Shown here: positions 8,338-17,128 of the stretch, one piece after another | Numbering within the stretch: position 1 is the stretch's first letter | Layout: each line of letters opens with the position of its first letter | Source: Gemella haemolysans | Lineage (GTDB): Bacteria > Bacillota > Bacilli > Staphylococcales > Gemellaceae | Assembly: GCF_901873445.1 (NCBI RefSeq) | Contig: NZ_CABFLN010000003.1 | Span: 1-58,902 of the forward strand | Length of the DNA stretch: 58,902 nt | Direction of reading: 5' to 3' | Translations under genes and position numbers: made by a program | Notes under the pieces: generated by a model | What the model saw: the letters and a program-made list of their open reading frames with translations, nothing else | Databases searched by the model: none | What the model was told of the DNA's origin: nothing

Positions 8338-9012
8338 ATGACAAGTCAACAAACAATGGTAAATTGGGCTAAAGATAATGTATATAAATGGATTGATATG
8401 GATGGTATGTATGGTGCACAGTGCGTCGATCTTACTATGGCCTATGTAAAAAACTTTGCAAACTTTCAAATATACGGTAACGCTATAGATTATCTAACTA
8501 ACTCTATACCTCCTGGGTGGAAAAGATACTATAAAGGGGAGGCAGAAATAGCTCCTGGAGATATAGCAATCTGGCATTGGGGAAGTTGGGATAAATATGG
8601 ACATGTAGGAATAGTCATTGAGGTAAACGGTAGTACTATTACCTCTGTAGAACAAAATGTTGATGGTACTCCAGAACGTGGAGGTATCGCTCGTATCATG
8701 AACCGTGATGATACTTATCTAGTTGGATTCATAAGACCTAGCTATGATTCTAGTGAAGAATGGACTAGAATCTCCGAAAATGGGCAGTTCATAGTAGAGG
8801 TTCCTTCAATAAATGTCAGAGTTAAACCAAGCAAACTAGGGAAAATCGTTAGCGTCTATCACAAAGGCGAACGAGTCTTTTATGATAGCTATGTAATTAA
8901 AGAAGGATTTGTTTGGATTAGTTATGTCTCATATTCGGGCGAACGCCACTATATGGCTATTGGAACTCATAACGGTTCGCAACGAACTAGCTGTTGGGGA
9001 GATTTTGAGTAG
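8338..9012 (+). CDS. CHAP-SH3 endolysin-like cell-wall hydrolase
   Basis: The 224-residue product has an N-terminal CHAP domain with the catalytic Cys29 (QCVDL), His89 (YGHVGIV) and a following Glu105/Asn107 (VEQNVDG). Such enzymes cut peptidoglycan as amidases or endopeptidases. Residues about 145-215 form a bacterial SH3 (SH3_5) wall-binding domain. There is no signal peptide, as in phage endolysins that rely on a holin; the YvrJ-type peptide just upstream could play that part. AGGGAG precedes ATG. No other phage genes are present, so it is either a domesticated lysis module or a bacteriocin-like one. Confidence 0.85.
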   Translation: MTSQQTMVNWAKDNVYKWIDMDGMYGAQCVDLTMAYVKNFANFQIYGNAIDYLTNSIPPGWKRYYKGEAEIAPGDIAIWHWGSWDKYGHVGIVIEVNGSTITSVEQNVDGTPERGGIARIMNRDDTYLVGFIRPSYDSSEEWTRISENGQFIVEVPSINVRVKPSKLGKIVSVYHKGERVFYDSYVIKEGFVWISYVSYSGERHYMAIGTHNGSQRTSCWGDFE

Positions 9013-9102
9013 TGACGACTAATTTGCTATACTAAGAGAAACTAATCAAAAATCCTGTAACTAAGCAAATCAAACCAATTAAAATAACTTATCAAAAAAA
9101 TT

Positions 9103-9159
9103 GGGGGTGACTCAAAAATCATGATTTCAAAAAAAACAAGATTTTGTCGAGTCATCCCC
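9103..9159. repeat. Dispersed hairpin repeat, copy 2
   Basis: GGGGGTGACTC (from 9103) pairs with GAGTCATCCCC (9149-9159). The left flank ATAACTTATCAAAAAA is shared with the copy at 12680. It lies 90 bases after the lysin gene and may serve as its terminator. The remaining 9160-9540 is AT-rich without a clear gene. Confidence 0.8.
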
Positions 9160-9550
9160 GAAAATCTTATTATATGTATTAAAATCTTTCACAGAACGAA
9201 GATAAATATCAATAACCCTCTATGTCTATGAATCCGTATATAACGGATTTTTAAACTAACCTTTTCAGCTACTTCTCTTATAAATTATATCTATTAAAGC
9301 CCTAATTATTATCAACGCACTTTTCCCCTTAAATTTAGAATATTTATCATCAATTAGACCTTTTTTCTTCTATCCTATAAAATTATCAAGCCAAAATATC
9401 TTTTATGTTATAATATTAACAAATAATCTCTTAATGAATATTTCAGAAAAATATCCTTTGACAAATAAATCATTTCAACACATTTTTCATTATTAAAACT
9501 GTAATTACAACCATTCTCCTACTAAAGAACAAATCTTTAAACTACGATTA

Positions 9551-9593
9551 TTGCAATATATATATTGCAAACTACTAAATTTTTTCGTATAAT
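9551..9593 (+). promoter_or_regulatory. Adhesin promoter with palindromic operator on the -35
   Basis: A perfect 20-bp palindrome (9551-9570) ends in TTGCAA, which is also the -35 element. TATAAT at 9588-9593 follows after exactly 17 bases. A dimeric regulator bound here would block or recruit polymerase at the adhesin gene. Confidence 0.65.
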
Positions 9594-9627
9594 ATAGCTA
9601 AACTTTATGCTGAAAGGTGAAAAATTT

Positions 9628-12591
9628 ATGCGTAACATAGAACAATATAAAAATACAATATATACAATAAGAAAACTCAGCGTAGGGACCGCTTCTATCG
9701 CTATCGCTTCTATAATGTTTTTAGGAGGAAATGCTTTAGCCAGCGAAGATAACAACACCACTAGAGATAATAGCGTTACCGTCACTCCTGCTAATAATTC
9801 TCCACAAGCCGATAACATTTCATCGGCAACACCCAATGATGAAAAGTCAGCGTCGGATGTTCACGATAATACAGACTTGAAGAATAATACGAACGAACAA
9901 ACTACTAACGCCGTTACCAACAACAATGAGCTAACGACATCGAAAGAAAAATCAGAAAATACTAGAACTAACATCGATAATACAACATCAGCATCTAACT
10001 CTGAACAGCCGGCTGATAGTTCTAACACACATAAACCTAGAAGAAAAAGAGACACTTCCTCTCAACCAGAAAACAATAACGAAACCAAAACTCTTCATAA
10101 TATTTCGGAAAAAACAAACAAGAATCCTATCCAAGGTAAAGAATTTAACGGAGAATATGGATTTTATCTTACAGCAAATGATAAAAATGGAAAAAAATAT
10201 TCATCTACATATGGAGGATACTCTTTTCTTAATCTAGATAATCTAGATCCCGAGTCAATCCGTGGTCACTTCGTCCTAAAAAACGGAGATAAAGATATTA
10301 ATTCAAATATAATCTTAACACTACCTAATTATTTTAAAAATGGTACTGCAAATCTAGTATTTGACAAAGAAAACATTGATTCTAAAGATGGTATTGCTGT
10401 TAAGAGTAAATTAGGAGAAGATTATTCTGGACAAATGAGATACGGTAATGCTAATGGTGAATATCGACCACTAGCAGACTATCTTCAAACTTATGGCAAC
10501 GCTGCTTTTGGAGAACAATTAAGAGCTATTCGTTTAGAGAGTGGCTCTATAAAAGCTAACGACGAAGTTACTTTCAACTTTAAACTTAAACTACTTAAAC
10601 CAAGTACCGAGATTAACCGTGACCTTAATACATTTTCTATCTATAATTTCATTAACGGACACAACGGTTATGTTACCGATAATCTAAATCTAGCTATGAT
10701 TCATCACTCTGATATTAATACAGGTGAGCACATCGGTAAATATGTTTATCCTGTTTATCGTAAAGAGGTTGATGTTGATGGAGGTTCTAATTGGGTTTAT
10801 GTACCTGAACTACAAGAACTTATACCTACATCAAACGAAATATTTAGATTCGGAAGAAAAGATAATAATACTAGGCCTGAGTCATCAATCCAAGCCGAAG
10901 AAGATGCAAAAGGATTCTATGTCGTTAAATCACAAGATCCAGATTTAGTACCTTATCCTAATTTAAGCCCTTACTACTTCCTTCTATTGGATAAAGCACA
11001 AAAAAACATTTCTAAACACGGGTATTCTGTCAATCCAGATCGTATTGATGCAAACTTTTACATCTACGGAGGTCGCAATGGAATAAAAATAGAAAATAAT
11101 GGCAGCGTTGACTCTGATAGAGAAGCTTTAGCTAAAGAAGGAGCAAAATTTCTTCACTTCCAAGTAGTGCCATCAATATTACTAAAAGAAAAGCAAATTT
11201 TTACAGCATCTCCTGATGGTGGCAGCTGGGATCCTAAAACCCTGGTAACACAATTTACAGATCCACGCACTGTTAAATGGCTAGTTTCAGAAGATGATTC
11301 ACGCCAATTAGATAAAAATAAACTTAATTTGAAAATAACTAACGTTACACCCGGCGTTCCAGCGACGACTGTTTCTGAGGTGTCACTAGCGAAACCTGGA
11401 AAATATAAAATTGAATATAGTTATAATTTTGGAACTACTGAAAAACCACTATCAATATCGAATACAGGTTATGTTGATGTTGTTTCTGACTATCAACAAG
11501 TTAATATCCGCGTACTAGATGACACAACAAATACAACTTTATCTGATGGAAAAGTCTACTCTGGAAAATCTAATGAAGTTCTTAATGAAACAACTAAAGA
11601 AAACATGAAAACTTCTTTAGATAATATCAAAAAAACTTACCTTGATAAAGGATATAAATTGGTTTCTGAACCTCTATTACCTTCAAAATTAGACGATACA
11701 GAGAACTTTTCAGCAAACACTGATAACAACATACAATATGTTGATGTACACCTAGTTCACGATACTCGTGTCGAAACAGAATATAAAGAATCAAAACAAA
11801 TAATCCACTATAGTGGGGCTGGAGATAAAACTCCCGTTGATAAAGTCACTACCGATGATAAGACGTTTTCTCGTGAAGTCACTTATGATAAGGTAACTAA
11901 CAAAGTCATAGGTTCCCCTACTGCATGGAGTGGAGCAAAAACATATTCCGCTGTAACGACTCCTGTTATTAAAGGGTACTCTTCTGATAAAGCCGAAGCT
12001 GGTTTTGGGCAAGTTATTCCAGATAATCCTACGATAGAAGTAACAGTTTCTTACTCTAGAATCCCAGAGACTGTCTCTAAAGTTAGTAAAACTGTTTCTA
12101 GAATTATTAATGTGACTTATCCTGACGGTAAAATGGAAACTATTACTCAAACTGTGACTTTCACTAGAGATAAGACTGTTAACTCTGAAACTGATGCGGT
12201 TACTTTTGGTGCTTGGAGCAAAGATGGTAAGCATACTTTTGAGACTTTTTCTCCTAAGGATATCAAGGGATTCTCTCCTTCTGGGGCTGTAGACGCTGTT
12301 GTCGTATCTCCTGACAGTGAAGATATATTTATAAATATTACCTACCACAAAACACCTGATGTTATAAATCCTGATAACAATAATAACAACAATAACAATA
12401 ACAAAAACAATAACAATAATAAAAACCCAGGAAACCTAAATAAAGTTATCGATAGTAAATCCCAAACTACTCCAAAAGTTAAAATCCTAGCCAAAACAGG
12501 TATAAATTATAACAATACCGAGTTGCTAATAACTTTATTATTTGAGTTACTTATATTAATGGTAATTCTCTTCCCAAGAAAAATAAAATAA
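9628..12591 (+). CDS. YSIRK-type LPXTG-like cell-wall adhesin with Muc_B2-like repeats
   Basis: The 987-residue product begins with a YSIRK-like signal (YTIRKLSVGTASIAIAS, about residues 12-30), which directs secretion at the division septum. A Ser/Thr/Asn-rich stretch ending in PRRKRD is followed by a beta-rich region of about 450 residues without a named domain. From about residue 690 two or more repeats resemble mucin-binding B2-type modules (QIIHYSG...KVT, RIINVTY...). An Asn-run linker and the sorting signal complete it: LAKTG, a hydrophobic segment and RKIK. The canonical LPXTG Pro is replaced by Ala. ATG at 9628 is chosen for its AAAGGTGA site; an ATG at 9607 has none. Confidence 0.85.
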   Translation: MRNIEQYKNTIYTIRKLSVGTASIAIASIMFLGGNALASEDNNTTRDNSVTVTPANNSPQADNISSATPNDEKSASDVHDNTDLKNNTNEQTTNAVTNNNELTTSKEKSENTRTNIDNTTSASNSEQPADSSNTHKPRRKRDTSSQPENNNETKTLHNISEKTNKNPIQGKEFNGEYGFYLTANDKNGKKYSSTYGGYSFLNLDNLDPESIRGHFVLKNGDKDINSNIILTLPNYFKNGTANLVFDKENIDSKDGIAVKSKLGEDYSGQMRYGNANGEYRPLADYLQTYGNAAFGEQLRAIRLESGSIKANDEVTFNFKLKLLKPSTEINRDLNTFSIYNFINGHNGYVTDNLNLAMIHHSDINTGEHIGKYVYPVYRKEVDVDGGSNWVYVPELQELIPTSNEIFRFGRKDNNTRPESSIQAEEDAKGFYVVKSQDPDLVPYPNLSPYYFLLLDKAQKNISKHGYSVNPDRIDANFYIYGGRNGIKIENNGSVDSDREALAKEGAKFLHFQVVPSILLKEKQIFTASPDGGSWDPKTLVTQFTDPRTVKWLVSEDDSRQLDKNKLNLKITNVTPGVPATTVSEVSLAKPGKYKIEYSYNFGTTEKPLSISNTGYVDVVSDYQQVNIRVLDDTTNTTLSDGKVYSGKSNEVLNETTKENMKTSLDNIKKTYLDKGYKLVSEPLLPSKLDDTENFSANTDNNIQYVDVHLVHDTRVETEYKESKQIIHYSGAGDKTPVDKVTTDDKTFSREVTYDKVTNKVIGSPTAWSGAKTYSAVTTPVIKGYSSDKAEAGFGQVIPDNPTIEVTVSYSRIPETVSKVSKTVSRIINVTYPDGKMETITQTVTFTRDKTVNSETDAVTFGAWSKDGKHTFETFSPKDIKGFSPSGAVDAVVVSPDSEDIFINITYHKTPDVINPDNNNNNNNNNKNNNNNKNPGNLNKVIDSKSQTTPKVKILAKTGINYNNTELLITLLFELLILMVILFPRKIK

Positions 12592-12600
12592 TTCAAAAAA

Positions 12601-12656
12601 TGGAGATGACTCAGAAATCACGATTTTGAAAAAGCAAGATTTTGGCGAGCTCGCAG
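12601..12656. repeat. Dispersed hairpin repeat, copy 3
   Basis: A diverged copy starting with GGAGATGACTC and ending near GGCGAGCTCGC. It starts 10 bases after the adhesin stop codon. Confidence 0.65.
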
Positions 12657-12679
12657 TATAAAAACAACTTATCAAAAAA

Positions 12680-12714
12680 TGGGAGTGACTCAAAAATCGT
12701 GATTTCGGAGAAAT
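12680..12714. repeat. Dispersed hairpin repeat, copy 4, cut by an insertion
   Basis: The left half (GGGAGTGACTC, ATCGTGATTTC) matches the intact copy at 50308 up to about 12714, where the sequence changes to the terminal repeat of an insertion-sequence remnant. The insertion therefore landed inside the repeat. Confidence 0.7.
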
Positions 12715-12718
12715 GATA

Positions 12719-12956
12719 TGTGCCCCTTTTACTGGACAATCCAGTGAAAGGGGTGTTTTTTATGCGTTATAATTATGAATTTAAAATAAAATGTGTTGAG
12801 TTGTATGAAAGAGGAGAATATCTAGATACACCTAATGGAATAACCACTAGAAAATTTAGAGATACTATTAGGAAATGGAAAAGAATGGTCGATTCATTAG
12901 ACGTAGGCGTCTTAAGACATAAAACGAAAAATAAGAAGTTGAAAATGATAAAATAA
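12719..12956 (+). pseudogene. IS3-family OrfA remnant
   Basis: An inverted repeat at about 12722-12756 (CCCCTTTTACTGGA with TCCAGTGAAAGGGG, one mismatch) marks the element's end. ATG at 12762 opens a 64-codon fragment starting MRYNYEFKIKCVELYERGEY, resembling the helix-turn-helix N-terminus of IS3-family OrfA proteins. It stops prematurely after a lysine-rich tail, and no matching OrfB follows. It is a decayed fragment interrupting hairpin repeat copy 4. Confidence 0.65.
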
Positions 12957-13030
12957 GAATGTATAGTTTTGACAAAATAAAAATGTATTAGGCTATAATA
13001 CTGCATATAATAAAGAAAGAGAGAAATATA

Positions 13031-14217
13031 TGTTGGAGTTATACTAAAAAAGTAGACACAGAAAGGAAGTGTTTAAAACGGCAAAAAATGTCTACGATGA
13101 AGATTTTAAAAGATTAATTGTTAGTCTATACCAAAATAGTAAGACTCAAACACAACTAAGTAAAGATTATGGTATTTCTTTAAGTGCCATTAATAAATGG
13201 GTGAAACAGTATTCTGAGATTAAAACTGAAGATGGCGATGTGTTTACCGCTAAACAAATAAAAGAACTTCAAAAACGAAACGCTCAATTAGAAGAAGAAA
13301 ATCAAATTTTAAAAAAGGCGATTGCCATCTTCACGCCACACTCAAACAAAGATTAAACGCTATTTTCACCCTTAGAAATCAACATAATATTAAACTTTTA
13401 TGCAAAGTATTCAATGTTAATAGAAGCACATACTATAAATATATCTCAAATGATTTACCTCCTAAAATTGAAGAAAATCAAATGATTTCTAGAGTTATTT
13501 TAAAAATTCATGGAAACTAAGATAAGCGACTTGGTGCATATAAAATAACTCATATTTTGGAACGTGATTATGGTATTAAAGTTAGTGTTGGAAGAGTATA
13601 TCGATTAATTCAAAAATTAAATCTCCCTACTATGTCTACTTCTAAACCTTTTATCAAAGCGAGTAAAAAAAACTGTGAGGATACTAAGTTATGTAACCAC
13701 TTAAAACAAGAATTTAATCCTCCTAAGCCTAATATGGTTTGGGCTAACGATTTTACTTATATAAAAGTAAATGGTGTTTGGTTTTATTTGTGTATAATTA
13801 TGGATTTATTTTCTAGAAAAATTATATCGTGGAATATTTCCAATAAAGCTGATTCTAACCTTATTATGAGCACATTTAATGACGCTTATAATAAAAGAAA
13901 TTGTCCTACTGGTCTTATGTTTCATTCTGACCGTGGTACTCAGTATACAGCAGCCCCCTTTAGAAAACTCCTGGATAAATTTAACGTAGTTTAATCTTTT
14001 TCTAAAAAAGGATATCCTTTCAATAATACTTGTTGTGAGTCTTTCTTTAAATATTTAAAGAAAGAGGAGTTGAATAGGAAAAATCATCACTCAATTGGAG
14101 AATTAAAACTTTCTTTATTTGAGTATATTGAGGGATTTTATAATCTTAAAAGACCACATTATTCATTAGGTTTTATGACTTCTAACGAGAAAGAATTAGC
14201 ATTTTATAAACATTAAA
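13031..14217 (+). pseudogene. IS3-family (IS150-like) element, OrfB broken by two stops
   Basis: OrfA (13069-13356, GTG start) is intact with a helix-turn-helix and a leucine-zipper-like C-terminus. A slippery A AAA AAG at about 13311-13317 is in place for the usual -1 frameshift into OrfB. OrfB carries the DDE integrase core (WANDFTYIKV, MFHSDRGTQYT) and the C-terminal ESFFKYLKKEE block, but has in-frame TAA codons near 13518 and at 13992-13994, the latter probably from CAA. The element is inactive unless rescued in trans. TTGACA (12969) and TATAAT (12994) upstream are 19 bases apart. Confidence 0.8.
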
Positions 14218-14243
14218 AATTTATTTTACACTGAACCTCTATC

Positions 14244-14304
14244 GGTGTGATTCTTAATGTAGGAAAAGTGGCACTGCCACATTTTCCTCACAGGATATCA
14301 CACC
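14244..14304. repeat. Nested palindrome beside the second IS30 remnant
   Basis: GGTGTGAT (14244-14251) pairs with ATCACACC (14297-14304). Inside, AGGAAAA/TTTTCCT and GTGGC/GCCAC (14268-14272 with 14276-14280) form a nearly perfect stem with a 3-base loop. It could be a terminator-like RNA hairpin or the end of a mobile element. Confidence 0.65.
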
Positions 14305-14384
14305 TACTTCTCAATATAAAACAAATTCCACTTAAATTCTTAACTAATTTTCGTATTTTCGTATCTATTTACTTGACTATAGTC

Positions 14385-14895
14385 CATACCAGATGTAGTA
14401 ATAGGAAGAGCATTGGCAATGGGAATATTTACAAAAGAAGAAGTATTGTGCGTAAATACGCTATATCGTTATATAGATGAAGGTAGACTTAAAGTTAAAA
14501 ATATAAATCTGAAAGAGGAAGTAGAACGAAAAAAACGTAAAACAAAGCCAAAAGAGAATAAAAAGATCTTAGGTATTAGTATAGATGAAAGAATATCCAA
14601 AAGGTATTATAAAATCTATAACAACAGATAACGGATCTGAATTTTCAATATTAAGTGAATACTTCTCAAACGTGGTAGAAGTATATTTCGCTTACCCATA
14701 TTCAGCCTTTGAAAGAGGTGGAAATGAGAACTTTAATAAATTGATAAGACAGTTTATACCCAAAGGAACGTCTATAGATGATTATGATAGACAATACGTT
14801 GAGAATATAGTAGATAGAATAAATAATCTCCCTAGGAAAATACTAGGTTATTAAAGAGCCAATGAAGCTTTTGATAAGGAAGCTAGAACGATAAT
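14385..14895 (+). pseudogene. IS30-family transposase remnant with internal deletion
   Basis: The sequence matches the 3.5-4.6 kb IS30 remnant in inverted orientation. It runs from PDVVIGRALAMGIFTKEE to ISIDER, then jumps at about 14590 to EYPKGIIKSITTDNGSEF and continues to ILGY followed by a stop. Comparison with the other copy shows that about 0.2 kb, including the first catalytic Asp, is missing. The junction lies at the similar short words GAAAGA and GGAAGA, suggesting slippage or short-homology deletion. Confidence 0.8.
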
Positions 14896-14984
14896 ATATA
14901 TGTTTATAGTGAAAATAATAAAATATTTTCTATCTATAATTCCCTATCAACATATATATTATACAGCCGAAAATTTCCAAATTA

Positions 14985-15022
14985 AAAAGCGATTGGAAAA
15001 TTCCAATCACTTTTTATTACAT
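14985..15022 (-). terminator. Terminator of the LysM hydrolase gene
   Basis: On the minus strand GTGATTGG and CCAATCGC form the stem around AATTTT and are followed by TTTTTAATT. Confidence 0.75.
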
Positions 15023-15031
15023 TTCTTTTAA

Positions 15032-16030
15032 TTATTTAACTCGGATGTATACTGCTCCACCAGCTACGTTTGCAGAGTTAAGTACTGTTTGATTACCTAA
15101 CCATCCACCGTGAACTGCTTGACCGTTACCAGCATAAACTGCGATGTGAGCCATTCCTAATCCACCATTTGCATAGTAGATTAAATCTCCAGGTTGAGCT
15201 TGTGATGCTGGAACTACAGTCCCTAAACTCATGTATCCTATTGGCCAATCGTGGAAGTTAATTCCTACTGCTTTAAGAGCATTTGTTACTAGCATTGTAC
15301 AGTCTTGGTATCTACCTAATTGAGCTAATGCTGCTTGGTAAATTGCTGCTCCTTTGTTTGAAGAAGCCACTTGAGTAGTTGCCACTGCAACTGGAGCCAC
15401 TGGTTTTGCTGCTACACTTGGTGCTGCTGTTGCTACTGTTGTTTCTTTCTTAACTTCTGCTTTTGGCGCTGCTGCTGGAGTTTCTTTTTTAACTTCTACT
15501 TTTGGTGTAGCTACTGCTGTTACTGCTGGTTTGGCAGGCACAGTTTGAACTGGGTCTACTTTAGCTACTGTTTTTTCTGTAGTGTTTTCTACTACAGTTG
15601 CTTTAGCTACTGTTACTTCAGCTTTAGCTGCTGCATTTTCACTTACTTTTAATACTGTTCCAACATAAATTAAGTTAGGATTGTCAATGTTGTTTAATTT
15701 AACAAGTTGATCTACTGAAACACCAAATCTATTAGAGATTTTTCCTAAAGTATCTCCTAATACTACTGTGTAGTAACCTTCTTCTTTAGCTTGAGCTACT
15801 TGAGCTACTGTTGTATTGTAAGTTAATTTATCCCCAGGGAAAATTAATGAACTTGTTAAGTTGTTATCTTGCATAAGTTGATCAACAGTTGTTCCGTTGT
15901 TGATTGCGATATCCCAAAGAGTATCACCTTTTTTTACTGTATATGTATCTGCATCAGCGATTTGTGATAAACCAACACCTACTGTTGATACGATTGCCGT
16001 AGCGGCTACTAATTTTTGTAATTTACTCAT
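15032..16030 (-). CDS. Secreted LysM-LysM-NlpC/P60 peptidoglycan hydrolase
   Basis: The 332-residue product has a signal peptide (residues 1-28, ending near ADA), two LysM wall-binding domains (about 29-72 and 85-129), an Ala/Val/Lys/Pro-rich linker, and a C-terminal NlpC/P60-type domain (about 228-332). That domain carries Cys244 (YQDCTMLV), His in MAHIAVYAG and a second His in AVHGG. Such enzymes cut peptide stems during wall growth and cell separation. AAGGAG precedes ATG. A single-gene transcript is expected. A WalR-type box above the promoter ties it to WalRK control, as for similar hydrolases in related bacteria. Confidence 0.9.
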   Translation of the reverse strand: MSKLQKLVAATAIVSTVGVGLSQIADADTYTVKKGDTLWDIAINNGTTVDQLMQDNNLTSSLIFPGDKLTYNTTVAQVAQAKEEGYYTVVLGDTLGKISNRFGVSVDQLVKLNNIDNPNLIYVGTVLKVSENAAAKAEVTVAKATVVENTTEKTVAKVDPVQTVPAKPAVTAVATPKVEVKKETPAAAPKAEVKKETTVATAAPSVAAKPVAPVAVATTQVASSNKGAAIYQAALAQLGRYQDCTMLVTNALKAVGINFHDWPIGYMSLGTVVPASQAQPGDLIYYANGGLGMAHIAVYAGNGQAVHGGWLGNQTVLNSANVAGGAVYIRVK

Positions 16031-16186
16031 CTATTCTAATCTCCTTAAAATTAAGTTCGAGTCAAGCGACTCATTTTCTACTAAGTTCTATTTAAATTTC
16101 TGTTTTCTAATTTTACATTTTTAATTTCTAACGTCTTAACTTCACTTCGAATCACTTCGATTGATTTATAAACTTGACGTAATATC

Positions 16187-16236
16187 ATTATATATTGAAT
16201 ACACTCGTTTTTCAATACCTGTAACAGTTTTGTAAC
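16187..16236 (-). promoter_or_regulatory. LysM-hydrolase promoter with WalR-type box
   Basis: On the minus strand TTGAAA (16210-16215) and TATAAT (16187-16192) are separated by 17 bases. Immediately upstream, read on plus, TGTAAC-AGTTT-TGTAAC (16220-16236) matches the WalR consensus TGTWAH-N5-TGTWAH at every position. The leader to the ATG is about 150 bases and contains a small GAGTC/GACTC hairpin. Confidence 0.75.
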
Positions 16237-16370
16237 AATAACGATAACTCTCTGTTACATTATATTATACTCGTAACATTCCCTTTGATTGCAAGCAATT
16301 TAATTGCATTTAAAACGTTTTTATAATATAGTAAATCTGTAATTTTAAATTTAATTTTCAGGGAGGTTAT

Positions 16371-17099
16371 ATGACAGATTTTAATACAGCTAGTTCTGCC
16401 TTAAAGATGGGCCTTGTCTTTTTAGAAGGACTTTTATCTTTTCTTTCTCCTTGCGTAATACCTATATTGCCAATCTATATCGGTATTCTTGCTGGAAAAA
16501 AAGAAATGAATGAACACGGAGAACTAGTCTTTAATAAACGTAACACTATTACAAATACACTATCATTCGTACTTGGTATTTGTTCAACTTTCTTCATCCT
16601 AGCTTTTGCAACTAGTTTTATCAGTATTTTCTTAAACGAAAATATTAAAACTTTACAAATTGTTAGTGGTGTCTTAATTATTTTTATGGGACTATTACAA
16701 CTAGGCATCTTCAAGATAGGATTTTTAAAACAAGAATTTTCAATAAAAAATAAAGTTAAGAGAAAAGGAAATAAAACTACTCCTATTCTTGCTTTTCTAA
16801 TGGGATTCACCTTTAGCTTTTCTTGGACTCCATGTATTGGACCAATCTTAGCTAGTGTTTTCTTATATGCATCTAGTCACACTGGAATAATGAGTGTTCT
16901 TCTAATTCTTGCTTATTGCTTAGGATTTATCTTACCATTCATCCTTGTAGCATTCTTCGCTTCAAAATTATTAGACCTATTCAAAAAACATACAAACATT
17001 CTAAAATATACACAAGTTATCTCAGGAATCATCCTTATTTTAATAGGTATACTAATCCTAAGTGGATCATTTATCGCATTAACTAGATATTTCGCTTAA
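16371..17099 (+). CDS. ccdA: CcdA-family thiol-disulfide electron carrier
   Basis: The 242-residue, six-segment membrane protein carries the CcdA hallmarks LSPCVIPILPIYIG (residues about 26-38) and SWTPCIGPILAS (about 146-157), each with a redox Cys. It passes reducing power from cytoplasmic thioredoxin to extracytoplasmic thiol proteins. GGGAGG precedes ATG. The thioredoxin lipoprotein gene 29 bases downstream is the obvious partner, as in the CcdA-Etrx systems that feed surface methionine sulfoxide reductases. No msr gene is adjacent here. Confidence 0.9.
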   Translation: MTDFNTASSALKMGLVFLEGLLSFLSPCVIPILPIYIGILAGKKEMNEHGELVFNKRNTITNTLSFVLGICSTFFILAFATSFISIFLNENIKTLQIVSGVLIIFMGLLQLGIFKIGFLKQEFSIKNKVKRKGNKTTPILAFLMGFTFSFSWTPCIGPILASVFLYASSHTGIMSVLLILAYCLGFILPFILVAFFASKLLDLFKKHTNILKYTQVISGIILILIGILILSGSFIALTRYFA

Positions 17100-17128
17100 A
17101 CTTGTAACTTGAATTGGAGGAAATTAAT

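Noticed and set aside
11791..12348. 185-codon minus-strand frame
   Set aside because: It lies wholly within the adhesin gene, which has a clear product in the other direction.
15371..15652. Cys/Phe-rich plus-strand frame
   Set aside because: It is the antisense of the Ala/Val/Lys linker of the LysM hydrolase.
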